Positions 42,101-54,695 of a stretch of 64,000 nucleotides of DNA are shown piece after piece. Made by a program: the position numbers and the translations under genes. Origin of the DNA: Heloderma charlesbogerti (lineage: Eukaryota; Chordata; Lepidosauria; Squamata; Helodermatidae). The stretch spans positions 620,001 through 684,000 of the forward strand of contig JANEZZ010002364.1 in the NCBI GenBank assembly GCA_026122225.1. The letters are read 5' to 3'. The stretch's first letter is position 1; the number at the start of each line of letters is the position of its first letter. The notes under the pieces are model-generated. The model was not told the origin of the DNA. It searched no databases and saw only the letters and a list, made by a program, of their open reading frames with translations.

Positions 42101-42840
42101 GGGGCAGGGGGAGGTTCTAAAGCAGTAAGGAACTCAGGAAGCTAATGACATAAAGCCATTTTTCAAAGTGGGATTTGATTAGTGAAGTTCTCCCCTAAGT
42201 GATATCGAACTTAGTTGCTCTTATAATTCAGACAAGGCAGAAGCCAAGCATGAAAAGCTAGGTCTATTATGGCATGCGGTATTTCAAGCTCGGTGTGATT
42301 GATGCTCCGTTGTTAGCAGTGACATTGATGGTACAATGCGTCTAGCAGGTGCTGCAAATGTTTCAATTTTGTTTAAAACGGCACTTATTTTTATTTGCTA
42401 CTCTGGAAAATTATTTTGAGTGAGCTTAGTGCCTGTGAAAAAGGACAGATTTACAACCCTGGAGGTTTAAACGTCATGTTAAAAAAACACTCAATTGGCA
42501 CTTCACAATCTTATGAAGCAGGAGCATTCTTGTGTGGCTTCAAGAGCATATATCTAAAAGGAGACTCAAAATTTGGTCTCCATGATGCTCATCCAAATCA
42601 CTCTGTGACAGTGATCTAAAATGCAGGTGCTTAAAAAAAACCAACCCAAAACTACAGGTGTAGTTTTATTTTCTTCTTTTTAAAACTTCTATCTGTTCAA
42701 GTACATCTGATAACATTTTTTTAAAGTAAAAAAAAAACATTTCCAGTGAAACTTGATATATCTCATCTCAAAAGTATATCTCCCTGATCCCCAGGAGATA
42801 AAATCTGTATCTCTTTGAAGTCAATTTCAACTATTAGAAA
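39135..42840. other. Long low-repeat stretch, no gene seen
   Basis: No ORF with recognisable domains. It contains (AAGT)n/(AAAT)n at 39684-39717 and two 46-bp tandem copies of TTGGCCCCAGCTCTGCAC-type sequence at about 39961-40045. 42100-42640 is AT-rich, non-repetitive sequence that could be conserved non-coding DNA, but this cannot be judged without alignment. Confidence 0.5.
39684..39717. repeat. (AAGT)n (AAAT)n microsatellite
   Basis: About five AAGT units followed by about four AAAT units. Confidence 0.95.
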
Positions 42841-43515
42841 TAGGGATGGAGAAAAAAAAATGAATGTGAATTGTAATGTGAACTTAACTTATTTCACACT
42901 TTTGAACGAATACATGAATCATAGAATCATAGAATAGTAGGGTTGGAAGGGGCCTACAAGGCCATCGAGTCCAACCCCCTGCTCAATGCAGGAATCCAAG
43001 TCAGACCATCCCCGAGAGATGACTGTCCAGCTTGATCTTGAATGCCTCCAGTGTGGGAGAGCCCACCACCTCCCTAGGGAATTGGTTCCATTGTCGTATT
43101 GCTCTAACAGTCAGGGAGTTTTTCCTGATGTTCATGTTCAGCTGGAAACTGGCTTAACTGAAACTCACTTCTTCTTCAAAATGTGCACATCTTCGAATTT
43201 TGCAGTCGAGTTCTCTGATCAAATATTCTTACAAAATGTGTATATTAGGAGCGAGTACACACCAAAATTACTATATTAGTAAAAAAATATGCATTGTATT
43301 AAGAACATTGCTTGAAGTACTGTGTATATCAGGCAAAACTGCATACACAAATGCACGTATTGTGCATACACAAATGCACGTATTATTTATGTGCACAAAA
43401 ATGCATACAACTTCTCATGCAAACTTCTTTTTTTTAAGATCTTAAAGTTTTGGATAAACTGAAGGTAAGACTGGGAAAACAAGAAACCAAAAACTGACAT
43501 GTTTGTCCATTCTTA
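42841..43515. mobile_element. Family B element interrupted by CR1
   Basis: Starts TAGGGATGGAGAAAAAAAAA and ends GTTTGTCCATTCTTA. Flanks ATTAGAAA and GATAGAAG match at 5 of 8 positions. The interior has AAAATGTGCACATCTTCG and CACAAATGCACGTATT words. The CR1 fragment at 42917-43150 lies inside it, so the CR1 insertion is younger than this element. Confidence 0.6.
42917..43150 (-). mobile_element. CR1 LINE 3' end, truncated
   Basis: The plus strand begins AATCATAGAATCATAGAATAG, then GGGTTGGAAGGGGCCTACAAG, and continues through CCACCTCCCTAGGGAATTGG and GGAGTTTTTCCTGATGTTC. This is the complement of the CR1 3' region. Longer than the copy at 15.3 kb. Confidence 0.9.
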
Positions 43516-43523
43516 GATAGAAG

Positions 43524-46149
43524 TAGAATTGGATTAAACAAAAACTTTGTACTAGGAATTAGCAACTAGTAGCCTCTAAGACAAATCTGACTTCTATAGG
43601 AGTACAATTTACCTGCATTTGAGGCTGAATTTCTAGTGTTTCCACTAGATGAAGCGGATATGGGAGGAAACCCACATTTTCCAGCCTGTAAGCTGAGAGA
43701 GGCATTTTTGTTTTTTCTTTGTTGTTTTTAAAAGTCCTTTTAATGAGGAGGAAGAGGAGGAGGAGGAGGAGGAGGGGGATGATGACAACAACAACAACGC
43801 AACCCTCACTTAGCTTTCAGGCACTCCACAGGCCGTAGCACAGAGAAGCCCTAAGGGAGCAAGTCCTGGCTAAGTCCTCCAGGAGGCTTTCCAAGAAGCT
43901 CAAGCAGCTGAACAGGCTACAAGGACAGAAGGGGGGAAGTAAAAAAAAAAATCACACACACACCCCCCCCTCAGCCACCTTCTTATAGTAAGGTAAGCAC
44001 TGAAGCCCTGCACCCTGAGAAATGTCTCCAAAATCCTCACCTCTTCCCACAATTTTTAGGGGCAATTTCTTTTTGCCCCCCCCCCCATGAATGGTCAAAA
44101 ATAAATAGATTGAAAAATTTGGCACAGTGCTATAGGGGAACACAGTCAGCTAGGTAGCCTACTCCCAAGTCATTTAGGGCTTTGTATGCCAACAATAAGA
44201 TCCCAGAGCTAGTCTAACATCTTCCCCTCCATCAGATCCTCAGCTTCTTACCTCTGTGAACACTAGCATGCCTCTGACATGCCCATTTCCACCTCCACCA
44301 CCCCCGCAAGAGGTTTCGACCTTGTAGTGAGAGCCACAGCAGACACCTCTATGGTAGCTTGGCAGAGTCAGGAGGGTGGCTTCAGTGCCTAGAAAGCCCC
44401 TCTGTCATGGACCCACAACACCCTGTTCCATGAGTAGAATGGAAAACAGGCAAAAGAGTAAGCCCTTAGCCCTTTTTGCCCTTATATTCCTGTGGCCTTT
44501 TCCTCTGCCACCAGGTGGAAAACTTTTTTTCCCTCCTTTGGCTGCCCCCACAAAAAAACAGCCTTAAAACCCTCTGGGCCTCGGGGAACTACTTTAGGTG
44601 GTCTTGGCTATTAGATGTGGGGCAGGTAACCCAAAAAGATGAGAGAGCACAGTGTTTTGAACAACAAACTTTGAAATTTTACTGAAGTGTTAATAGGAAA
44701 ATGTTTTAATATCAGAATGGATACATATTACACACACAAAAACCATATGAGCAATAGGTTAATTAAATAACCAGGGATAAATGCATCCAGCTAACCTAAG
44801 TGGACTGTATCCCTATTTTATCTAGGTTCTTTATCCAAGCAATATCTTTCTGTTATAGGTCCAGTAGTCTTCCAACCAGCAGCTCTGACTCTTTCCTCTA
44901 GCATAGGGGTGTAGGGCGAGTACAGTTGAGCTGCCACTACCTCATCTAGGTTTTTTTTGGGGGGGGTTCTTTTTAATTTCCCCAACACCAGTATGGGCAG
45001 GCTGTGTGTGTGGGGGGGGGGAGAGAGAGAGAGAGAACATGTACATTTGCAGGCTAGTAAATTATTTGCAGTATTAATCTCTTACAAATAAAGGCTGCAG
45101 ATTCCAACTCTAAAAACTGTCATGTAGACTTTCCAGTATCTTCTTGGATCAGCATGTAGCATCTCCTTACTTCCTTAGCAACCTCTCTTCAAGGAGCCCC
45201 TGAGGGCTGTGGTCATGTAGAAATTAAGGGCGTTGTTTTGGTGTCCAATTAAATGCTTCTTGGGGGCATCTAGAAATAGCCTGCTGATTTATTAGAACTG
45301 CAAAGCTGAAGAAAATGTGACTTGCCTGAATGCCAGGATGAAAAGGAGGCAAAAAGACCTAGGTGTGGGTGGGCTAAACATTTACCTCTTTGCCTGCAAA
45401 GTCTGTGCTGTTGTAAGATGGACATCAGGCTTCATGTCCACGTGAGAGATGATGGGGATTTGAAGATATGTTGATAGTATTTGTGCATCATGGAATTTTA
45501 GAAAGTTGTCACTGTCAGCGGGGCAGCAGCAGTGAAGTGGAAGTTTGAACCTGTGACTCATAAAGTGATGATGTAAGTTTGTAGTTGACCCTAATGTTAT
45601 GACAGTCAGGTGAAGTACCTTTCAGACATTCATCCATTTTGAGTTGTTATAGTATTTCCATGGTGTCTTTTTCACAGGTGTTTTAATCAAAAGCCTTGCC
45701 ACAGGTTTAGTGTATTCTGGCCATCCGCAGAAAGTTCTCTTTTAATGCATTTATCCCAGAATTCCAGGAGGGGGAAACTGGTGATAGGGTTAATTAATTC
45801 TCTCTCTCCCCCCTCCCTCCCTCTCCCTCATTCTCTTGGTCTTTCCCTTTCCCTTTGAGCCCCAGTTTTTTATATCTTAAAACTATTTTTTTTCCCCATT
45901 CCCATATCCAACCAGTCAGGAGGGCATTTTCTTGTTTGCTTATGCAAATTGCAAACTAAGATTCTCTTTCCTAAGTTTTTTCTTTGACATTCTGTTGAAT
46001 CTCCAGCAAACCTTTGTTTTCCTGAGCAAACATCCTGTAAGCTAACTAAACATTTGATCTCTAAACTTTAACCCTTTGGCTGGAAATCCAACCAGCACAC
46101 ACACACAAGATGTAATGCCATAAAAGCCAAAACCCAAACTAAATACGTG
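43524..46149. other. Unclassified sequence, no gene seen
   Basis: Contains a (GAG)n tract (43746-43780), C and A homopolymers near 43940-44090, and (CT)n-rich sequence near 45800. No domain, exon or RNA gene recognised. Confidence 0.5.
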
Positions 46150-46157
46150 GCGGACAG

Positions 46158-46660
46158 TAGGGATGGGCAGACCACTCCATGCCTGCCCACTTGCCACTTG
46201 CTGGATCCTCGTCACTTACCTACCCTGGTTGAGCTGGCGGGCAGTCTGTGGGTGCCCTGTGAGCAGTGTATATCTTTCTGACTCCTCAGCGAGCTGCCAT
46301 TTTGCATAAAATGGTGGATCATTCTTTTACATAAAAGACGTTTTACGTAAATGGTGGCCATAAAGTGGCCATTTACACAGGATTACAGATGTGAATTGTC
46401 TACTCATGCCTATAATCTTGCATAAATGGCCGCTTTATGGCTGCCATTTACATAAAATGACTTTTATGTAAAAAAATGAGCCACCATTTTATGCAAAATG
46501 GCAGCTCACTGAGAAGTTGGGCAGCCATGCACCACATGCTGGGCACCCACGGACCATCTGCCAGCTTGACCAGGGAGCTGAACATGGTGGGTAAGTGGTG
46601 GCAGAGCGGGGAGGAGTCCACTGGACTCCACCCCCTTCTTGGACCCCTGCAACATCCCTA
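46158..46660 (+). mobile_element. Family C hAT-type element, one large palindrome
   Basis: Starts TAGGGATGGGCAGACCACTCC and ends CCCTGCAACATCCCTA. Flanks GCGGACAG and CAGGACAT share five bases in register. The core, about 46285-46515, is a long interrupted palindrome: arms GCGAGCTGCCATTTTGC and GCAAAATGGCAGCTCACTG, with TTTTACATAAAAG and CTTTTATGTAAAA inside. Left CACTTACCTACC and right GGGTAAGTGG motifs point outward. Confidence 0.8.
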
Positions 46661-46842
46661 CAGGACATTTACATCCCTTCACACCCTCTGAGGATGGAGC
46701 TATGCCTAAGGCATTGGAGAGGTTTTTCTGATCAATTGTATGGCCCTTGGGATGCTGTCTATGGGTCATAGGATTGAAACCTTAAGCTCTGCAAGCTGTG
46801 AATTTCTGTGTGTCACTTATTCTTACTTATTCTTTTACTTTT

Positions 46843-46872
46843 ATCTATCTATCTATCGTATATATCAAAAAG

Positions 46873-46912
<40 letters not shown>
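46843..46912. repeat. (ATCT)n, (TA)n and (CA)n microsatellites
   Basis: Short ATCT run, then (TA)n at about 46873-46888 followed by (CA)n to 46912. Confidence 0.95.
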
Positions 46913-49526
46913 AGTATGAAAATAAAATGCAATGGGAATTTATTAGCCATTGATTTCAGTGAGATGTAGTTTATACTGATTGTTGCTGTTACAGAGTACA
47001 GAGTAAATGGGTTGCATTTCAATCAGCAACAAAATCAGTCCATTCCTTATCAACAGAAGTCAAGTTTAATGTTTCTCTCTCACACACACTGAAAACCTTA
47101 TCTAACGTAATTTGATTATATGCCTTTATGAATCACTCCATCAAAGAACTTAGTTTTAATCTCAGGAGTTCTAACAGAATTATACATAGCTCAAACTCCC
47201 AAGTTTCTTCTGCAGTTAAGTACAAGGAAATGTCAGATGTAATGGGATATGTTAATCTAGTGATCTTTAATGATGAAGTCCAGTCTTATTCATGCTGAGA
47301 ACATTCTTGTAGGCCATTTCAGTTCTGGGAGAGAAAAAGGTGGTCATGAACGAGTGACAAATTAGGAGGAGAAATGTAGAGCACTTATCATCATGCTTCA
47401 TTACTTAAAGAATGGCGAGTAACTATGTGTATCTACTAGAATTGGTTTATTTTGTCCATTAGTCATATCAATGCTCTTTTAGATAGAGCAATTAAATAGA
47501 TCATTAGTCACTTTATGGAGGGTCCACTCAGAAGTCAAGGGGAAATTGTTGCACTCCTCCAAAAAGAACTGCATAGTTCTCCTGGTAAAAATCAGAATCC
47601 CTCCTATTGCACATCACCAGATATCTGACTATTAAAACACACATGCACACACCTCAAACAACCCTATTTATGGTAGATTGATGTCATGTACCTCACTCAG
47701 TTTGGTGGCAGAATCCACTGAATTTGAAGTTGGACAGAAGTTCAGCTTAGTCTGTTTCGGATATGGCGAGCTGATCCATACTTCCTGCACAGTGATGGAG
47801 AAAGAGCTATAGAGAGAGGTTGGTGAAGCCTACCAGCTGGTAGTGTACTGCTCAATGACACAATGCAGCAAGGAGAAAACAAGAGTTGAAGAATTCTGCC
47901 TCTGCTAACACCAACCCACAGTCGGAAGGTTCTGCAGCATTTGCAACACTGTTCCAAAGTGCTGCATGTTATGTCTCGCTCTAGGAAAGAAGGATGACCT
48001 ATGCACTTATGTGGAAGAAAGTAAACATTTGCATACAGGAACACCATTGAGTGGGGTCAATGTTAAACCCGGTGAGGGTGTGGCTTTGTTCTCTCTCAAA
48101 TGTGTCCCAGGCTGTAGCTTGCTTATTCTGTTCTATACCACTCAATGAGAGCCATTGTGAATTGAGCCAGCTCCTGTCTATTTATCCTCTCCAGATAGTT
48201 AAGCCTAGTTTGAGAAAATGGCACAATATAATATATTTGGTAAACACTGTTCTGCTTACTAAGCAAACAAAATTAAGTATTGCTTTTTATTATACCAACA
48301 GTAAGGCCAAAAGAGACATTACTTTAAAGCTGTGACTAGCAGCTACATCTTTTTAGCTGTAGCTCCTAGACACAGATTTAAAGTGATATCTGTTTTGGCC
48401 CTTGGTTAATGAGGCTCTGCCACTGAGACCATGCTGGAACAGGTATAGATGCTTTGGAGGAAAACCAACCGGGCTAAACAAAGATTGAAAAATTAAATAT
48501 AATGATGATGATCAAGTTCTGTTTCTGAGACATTCTCTTCCTTTTCCAGTGGTGAATGATTTCATAAAGTGTTGACTCTTCCTTACATTTTGATCATGCC
48601 CAAGAGAACTTCATTACAGAAAAGGCTGAGTACTACATGACTGCAGTTGTTAGGTTCAGAAATGACAGGCAACAAATCATGTGCATGTTTAGAGGACCTT
48701 GGCACATAACCTCTCCTAACAATAACGGGAACAATACACTTGCAAACTCTATTTCACAATGATGAAACTCCACTCCAAGGAGCACAGTAGATTCTATAAA
48801 GCATTAAAAGATAATTAATCTCACTCTACTTTTGTGACCTACTGATAACGTAAAAATAGCACTCTCCACCACCATCATTTCTTGCTGGCATTCTACTGAC
48901 ATTTTCCGATTCAGTTCGTGCTGCTCCTTCTTGTGCCCTGCACATTCTCAGCACCTCTGTTTTAGTTATAAATGCTACAAAAGAACTTGTGGAATAAAAA
49001 TAGCACCTGGGCATTATGATCCTTAACTTCATAGCCTGATACATCTCTCTGTGGTAGACCTCACGCTGACATAGACTATGAAATACTGAATGTGAAGTCT
49101 TATCCTTTTCCACAGCTCAAGCTGTATGTTGGAGCAGCAGTAGATACCTTGCAAGCCAGAGTTAACCAAAACCCCATTCACGAGTCTTCTCCCTGAGTGC
49201 CAAGGAATGCTCATCGTCATTACAGTGTTACATCCAAACAAATTATAATTATGGGTCACTTAGTTTGCTGATGGTTTTTATCAATAAGAACTTACCAAAA
49301 AGTCACAAGGTTCTCCATATTTAGGACAAAATGAAATGTGTGTGTGTGTGTGTGTGTGTGTAAGAATGTGGGAGAAACAGAAACTGATGCTCACTTTTCA
49401 AAACAGGACTGGTCAGCAAAATGCCCTTCTGAAAATCCTCTAACCTTCTCTGTTCTACAAACAAGCATTTGGGCTCATTTCCATTTGGTGATGGATCTCC
49501 TAGCTTCTTATTGTGCTAGTTGTAGG
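46913..49526. other. Unclassified sequence, no gene seen
   Basis: AT-rich with a (GT)n microsatellite at 49337-49361. No ORF above about 100 codons and none with a recognised motif. Confidence 0.5.
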
Positions 49527-50000
49527 TAGGGATGTAAGCATCTTGTATACTCCACTCCATTTGTGTTCTGCAGATTGTCAGGCAACGTTTGGTCCATTGT
49601 CCACTCATTGACAATGGAGATATTTTTCCCCCTCCAGAAAAGTACCCAAAAAGAAAAGCCCTCAAAATTTACAGAACTTTCACTGGTACGTAACATTTTC
49701 TGTACTCTTCTTAGGTCAGTATAAAATCAATGAGCAGAGCACATACAACAAAGATTACTGCACTACAGAGGCTGAAGAGTGACGTGTAAAAATGTGTGTG
49801 TGTGTGTGTGTTTAATGGCATATATATTGCTATATTTTTATGTAACTTCTGTAGTTTTGTACAACCCAAGTTGCATATAATTCCAGAAAGTTTAAAAAAC
49901 AGTCCGCAAGTCAGCAGAATTCATGTGACTGTGAAAATCCTCTGCAGATTCCATGCGGTGGTGTCATTTTCATCTGTTGTTGATTTCTCTGACTTTCCTA
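49527..50000. mobile_element. Family B hAT-type element, 474 bp
   Basis: Starts TAGGGATGTAAGCATCTTG and ends TTCTCTGACTTTCCTA. Flanks GTTGTAGG (49519-49526) and GTTGTGGG (50001-50008) match at 7 of 8 positions. Contains a (TG)n tract at 49793-49812. No coding capacity. Confidence 0.8.
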
Positions 50001-50169
50001 GTTGTGGGTCTCATTAGCATGTGGGCAGTGTGGATACCATCCTGTATATCCTGCAGTGTGCTCCTCATATTCTGTAACTTTGGCAATTCTGTTTGGCTGC
50101 CAATGGTGTGTAAGTGACAGAAAATCTCTCCTCCCAGACAAGGACAATGCAACAAAAACTGCTAATGTG

Positions 50170-50426
50170 AGAGCCAGTGTGGTGTAGAGGTTAGAGTGTT
50201 GAATAGGACTCAGAAGTTCTAGATTCTAGTCCCACCTCAGCCATGAAGCTCACAGGGTGACTTTGGGCCAGTCACTAACTCTCATCCTAACCTCTCTCAC
50301 AGGGTTGTTGTGAGGATAAAATAGAGTGGAGGAGAATCATGGATGCCACCTTGGGCTCCTTGGAGGGAAACCAGGATATAAATGTAACAAAGAAATAAAA
50401 ATAAATAAATAAATAAATGAATGAAT
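50170..50426 (+). mobile_element. tRNA-derived SINE (Sauria/Squam type)
   Basis: Head GAGCCAGTGTGGTGTAGAGG with an A-box-like TGGTGTAGAGG, a diverged B box, then CCATGAAGCTCACAGGGTG, GGGCCAGTCACTAACTCTC, CACAGGGTTGTTGTGAGG and an AAATAAAT-rich tail. Full-length and in sense orientation. Confidence 0.88.
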
Positions 50427-51372
50427 GTGCTGTGTACCTGGAGCTTGATGGTGACTGGCCATCATTATTTTCTTTGACTTAGAGAAACAGACAAGCCAGA
50501 CCATATTGAATCTGAGGAATACTGTAATAGATCTGTGGCTCAATATAATGACATTAGAAGAAATGCACCATCACAGCAGGCTCTTGTATATAGTAATTTG
50601 CTTATATGATGCTGATACTTTGTAGTTGCATAGTTTATTTTTTTATTGTATGCTAGTAACTGTATACTTTAACATATTAATTATATATATTGTTTATGCA
50701 TGAACATTGTGCTTTTAAAATATTGTAATAAGTTAACAAGCTATTGAAAGAGAAGGCCATGGCTTCCATGTAAAATACGGCCCTAGGTTTTGGACTCCCT
50801 TTGAGCAATCAATGTATTTCTGATTTTTAAAAATCTTTATATCCACATGTCTAACAAATGTCATCCAATTGTTAATGGCGGCACCCAACAGCTCCTTAAA
50901 AATCCTTTAAAAATCCTAGAGCTATTGAAGCATGTATGTGCTGTTTATAGATGTTCTCTACCATTTAACCACGTACTTATTGGTAACCAGGCCTTGTATG
51001 TGGCACCATAGAAAATGAATGTCAAGTATTCCCCTCTTATCCAGGATACAGATTTGAAGTGCTAATATTTCAGCGATTGACATTTCTAAAGAATGTGACT
51101 GATTGACATCGTGGCAGCTGCTCAACAGCCCACCAGCAGAAGAGAGGTGGGGTGTCTAAGAAAAGATGCAAAGATGCACATAGTATGGGTTCCATTCTCC
51201 AATACTGCAACAGGCACTGTTTTACTTCTCCCACCTTGAAATGCAGGAGTACAGTACACTCTCTTTGGGCTCCCTAGTTTCACAGATTCAATCCAACCCT
51301 TGCTGAAAATTGGTCTGGGCCTTGGAAATGCACAAACTGGTTGACAGAGTACACATTTTGAAATTTCTGAAT
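50427..51372. other. Unclassified AT-rich sequence, no gene seen
   Basis: No gene or repeat structure recognised. Confidence 0.5.
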
Positions 51373-51380
51373 GACTAAGC

Positions 51381-51505
51381 CAGGAGTGGGCACCTTGTGG
51401 CCCTCCAGATGTATTGGCCTATAACTCCCATTATCCTTTACCATTAGCTATGCTAACTGGCAGTTGTAGGCCAAAACATCTGGAGGGCCACATTGCCCAC
51501 CCTTG
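51381..51505. mobile_element. 125-bp palindromic hAT MITE (CTCCAGATGT type)
   Basis: Arms GTGGCCCTCCAGATGT and ACATCTGGAGGGCCAC enclose ATAACTCCCATTATCC-type sequence. Flanks GACTAAGC (51373-51380) and CTCTAAGC (51506-51513) agree at 6 of 8 positions. An abundant squamate repeat by general recognition; one arm fragment also occurs at 4846. Confidence 0.8.
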
Positions 51506-51823
51506 CTCTAAGCCATCATGGTTATTCAGTAAACTCCTAGAGGCATGTATGCAGCAGTATGTTTCTATTGGGAGGAGAAGAGGTTGAATTTCCAAGTGAG
51601 ACTCCACCATGGTTAGTCATGGTCAGTTTACCACCCTTCTCACAAATATATTGTTCATGGAGCAAAGCAGTTCATGGAAAATAAAGTGTCAACAATTCAA
51701 ATACAGTAACAGCACAATAGCTATGATCTTCTCTCTCTATATATAAATGGAAGTGTTTGTTTGTATGTCCTCATTGGATGAAGACGTTTCATAGCAAGGA
51801 TTGTTATGCCTTTTTGAGAATAC

Positions 51824-53275
51824 TTTTTATTTATTTTTGTCTTTATAAATGAAATAAACAATACCAACAGCCTGATCAATAACTACAATTTCCTAAAAAT
51901 ACAATATTCTTAGGAGGACACAACAATAACAAAAAGGAGAAGAAAGGAAAAGAAAAGAAAAAAAAGGCATTTTTTTCTTTTTCATTTTTAAAGGGTTAAC
52001 TTTAAACTCCAGTACACATGGGCTTCAGATTCCATTCTATTTTAAAAACTATTCCTATAACATTAGCAATATTACAATTTAATAATCAACCTTACATTTC
52101 AATATCGTATCATCAGTCTTATAGCAAGAAAGCAGGCCTACAGTTCATTCCCAGCAACCATATATCGCCCTTAAGTTAAAATATAATAGTAATAATAAAG
52201 CTTAACAGTTTAACCAACCAAAAATCTTACTAAGTAGTCTTATAGTGATGATGATGATGATGATAATAATAATATGAAATTATAATGTTATATAATAATA
52301 AAGCTTGGAAGCAACCTTATAACAATCAGTGATATATTTTATACTATATATATGAGTGTGCACAATACAACCTCAAACAATATATTTGAATACAGCATAT
52401 AATATCCATTTTAGAGAACCTGAATTTAAAGAAAAATAAAAAAGAAGAAAAATGAAAAAAAAAGCAAACAAATATATGTATAATCAGTTATCTTCTGGCC
52501 TAGCCTGAATCATGCAGACTAAACATGGACAGTTAATAAAACGTGTTTAAAGATTCCAGTTCATGGGGCTGTAACAGAAATTTCATGCATTTTTACATTC
52601 AGCCATGCCTCTGCCATTTCATGATTTAGAAACTTCTTCATCTGACCTTCAGAAACAATGCAAAGTATAGCAGGATATTTTAAGTGATATTGTACGTTCA
52701 TTTGTTTTGCCATATTTTTCACCTTGATGAATTGCCTTCTTTTATCAGCCACCTCTTTGATGTAATCTGGAAATAACATAACTTTATCTTGTTTCCAAAA
52801 GAGACTTCCACCCTCTCTTGCCAAACGCAGGATATAATTATTTGTGGAGATTCTTGCAAATTGGACTATAATCGTATAGTCAGTCCCTTTAGCATTTGGC
52901 ACACAAAATGCCTGCTCAATATCAAGTAAATAATCAGATGGCACAGGGAGTATCTCATGCAAAAGCTTGTCTACAAAGGTAGGCAAATTTACATCACTAG
53001 GCACATTTTTAATACCAATAATATGTACAATAATATGTACATTGGATCTGCACCTGAAGGCTTCCAGTTGGGAAATTCTTGTAGCTTGTTAACCTTTGCC
53101 TCCATTTTTTTGCGGAGAAGTGTTAATTAAATCCACAGCCCCTTGCAGGATTTTGAATTGAATCCAACCTCTTGGCTTGCTCCGCAATGATTGTTATGGA
53201 ATTTTCAGGATTTCTTCTACCTCTCTCTGGGATGGTTTTAGGCATAGTGAAAATTTTGTCTGCCACTTGAAACAA
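51824..53275 (-). mobile_element. L1-type LINE relic with ORF1 but no visible ORF2
   Basis: The minus strand carries an L1 ORF1 remnant (52561-53004, extending upstream in broken frames to about 53275). About 740 bp of AT-rich sequence follow, ending at a T-rich plus-strand edge near 51824 that would be the poly(A) tail. No ORF2 endonuclease or RT motif was seen between ORF1 and the tail. This resembles an ORF1-only element of the HAL1 type, but an internal deletion is equally possible. Confidence 0.55.
52561..53004 (-). pseudogene. L1 ORF1p RRM and C-terminal domain fragment
   Basis: A 147-codon open stretch encoding the C-terminal half of an L1 ORF1 RNA-binding protein. Visible parts: NLPTFVDKLLHEIL linker (residues about 6-19), the RRM (YTIIVQFARISTNNYILR then KVMLFPDY, about 39-77), and the C-terminal domain (RRQFIKVKNMAKQMNVQYHL then AILCIVSEG, about 88-121). 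The family's N-terminal coiled coil should lie upstream, but frames there are broken (for example a duplicated AATATGTAC near 53020-53040). The first Met is internal to the ancestral ORF. Full-length ORF1p is usually two to three times longer. Confidence 0.8.
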
Positions 53276-53339
53276 ATTGGCAGCCAATCGAAGTTTTTAC
53301 AGATGTACCACTTCAGCACTGCACCAAACAGATTTTAAT

Positions 53340-53533
53340 CATACAAAATTGTGTCAGCTCACAAGGAAGACAGGGCAGCTGCTGGCTGCTCACCGAGCCA
53401 CGCCCACAGGGTGCTCACCAAGTGGATCCTCAAGTGCCCTGCAGTTCAGCAAGCAGGGTCTGGGAGGGTAGGCGAGGGGGTGTCCATCAGACTCCACCAC
53501 CACCCACTCCTGTGGACTCTTGTAACATCCCTA
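53340..53533 (+). mobile_element. Family C right-end fragment
   Basis: Ends GACTCTTGTAACATCCCTA at 53533 and matches the right part of the element at 46158 (GACTCCACCACCACCCAC against GACTCCACCCCCTTC). Left terminus and palindromic core are missing. Confidence 0.6.
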
Positions 53534-53649
53534 TTCAGAAATGTACAAACTTTGACCGCAGATCATGTCCGAGTTCATGTTTGGTCTGAAGGTGCAAACT
53601 GGGTAAATCCAGATCAAAAACAAATAAATTAATTTCTCATACATCCCTA
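53534..53649. mobile_element. Family B right-end fragment
   Basis: CAGAAATGTACAAACTTTGACC, GAAGGTGCAAACTGGGTAAATC and the terminus CTCATACATCCCTA match the last third of the element at 25164. It directly abuts the family C fragment. Confidence 0.65.
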
Positions 53650-54442
53650 AGGTAGACAGATAGGAGCCCCCTTCATGCATTACTCACACGAAGGGACAAA
53701 GGGTGAAGAAACTGGCTGCATGGCTGTGCCTATAGTTCCTCTGACCTTGGCATCCACATATTCATATGGATGTCTCAAGTGGAGGAACATTCATGCATAG
53801 ACCTCTGTGGACAGGACTGCTGGGAGGAGCTGCATATCATTGGAGCAGGGCTACAGGCATGGCCTTGCAGTCCATTTCTATATGCTTTAGAAGAGTAATG
53901 CATGAAGAGTGCTTCAATGTACCCAAGATTCCATCTTTCACCCCAAATTTCCATTGCAGTCTACTGTGACAACAAGCATTGACCCGGATGATTTGCTTGA
54001 GAATGAAGCAGTCTTCAGTCTTAATGTCCAGGGTCACACTGCACTTGAGGATCCTTTTGGAATGAGAGCAAAACCTGCTCTCCTCCCCTGACCCTGACTG
54101 ACCTACATGTCTAGGGCAGGTGCCTTTCAGTGGTCCTGAAATATATAAGCTCTTCCTATGCATAAACACCACCCATCATAATGACAGGTATTTTGCTAGT
54201 AAAAAAAAAGAAGAAATCATTGGCTGTGTAGCTTCCTGTCAAATCTTTGTGTAGTGTATATGACAGTCCTAACTCAATAGGGAAGACAGAATTATACTCA
54301 TGTCAACTCTTCAGTCCATAAAATAGGAATACCAATGACCTTTCTTTCTTACAAAATGATTGTGAGGATATACAAGGCAAGGAAAGGTTGAAATGCTTTG
54401 GAGTGTTCTGTCAGCCTATGCATAAAAAGGAAGTGCTCAAAG
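53650..54442. other. Unclassified sequence, no gene seen
   Basis: No domain or RNA gene recognised. A 111-codon minus-strand ORF here has no visible motif. Confidence 0.45.
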
Positions 54443-54695
54443 GAAAGTTGGTGTTGTAGTTAGAGTGTTGGACTCGGACTCAGGACATTCAGGTTTTAGT
54501 CCCCTTCCATGATCATGAAGCTCACTGGGTGACTTCAGGCGGCAGGCCAGTCACTGCCTCTCAGCCTAATCTACTTCACAGGGTTGCTTTGAGGACAAAA
54601 TTGAAAGGAGGAAGACTATACATTTATATCCCACCTTTTTTCCCTCTGTCAAGGAACCCATGGTAGCTTAATGTAATAATAAATAAAATAAAAAA
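54443..54695 (+). mobile_element. tRNA-derived SINE, diverged
   Basis: GTTGTAGTTAGAGTGTTGG, ATGAAGCTCACTGGGTGAC, GGCCAGTCACTGCCTCTC, CACAGGGTTGCTTTGAGG and CATTTATATCCCACC, ending in an AATAAATAAAAT tail. Same family as the SINE at 50170, older. Confidence 0.82.

Noticed and set aside
50170..50250. A functional tRNA gene at the SINE head
   Set aside because: The A box is acceptable but the B box is diverged and the unit continues into a SINE body and A-rich tail.
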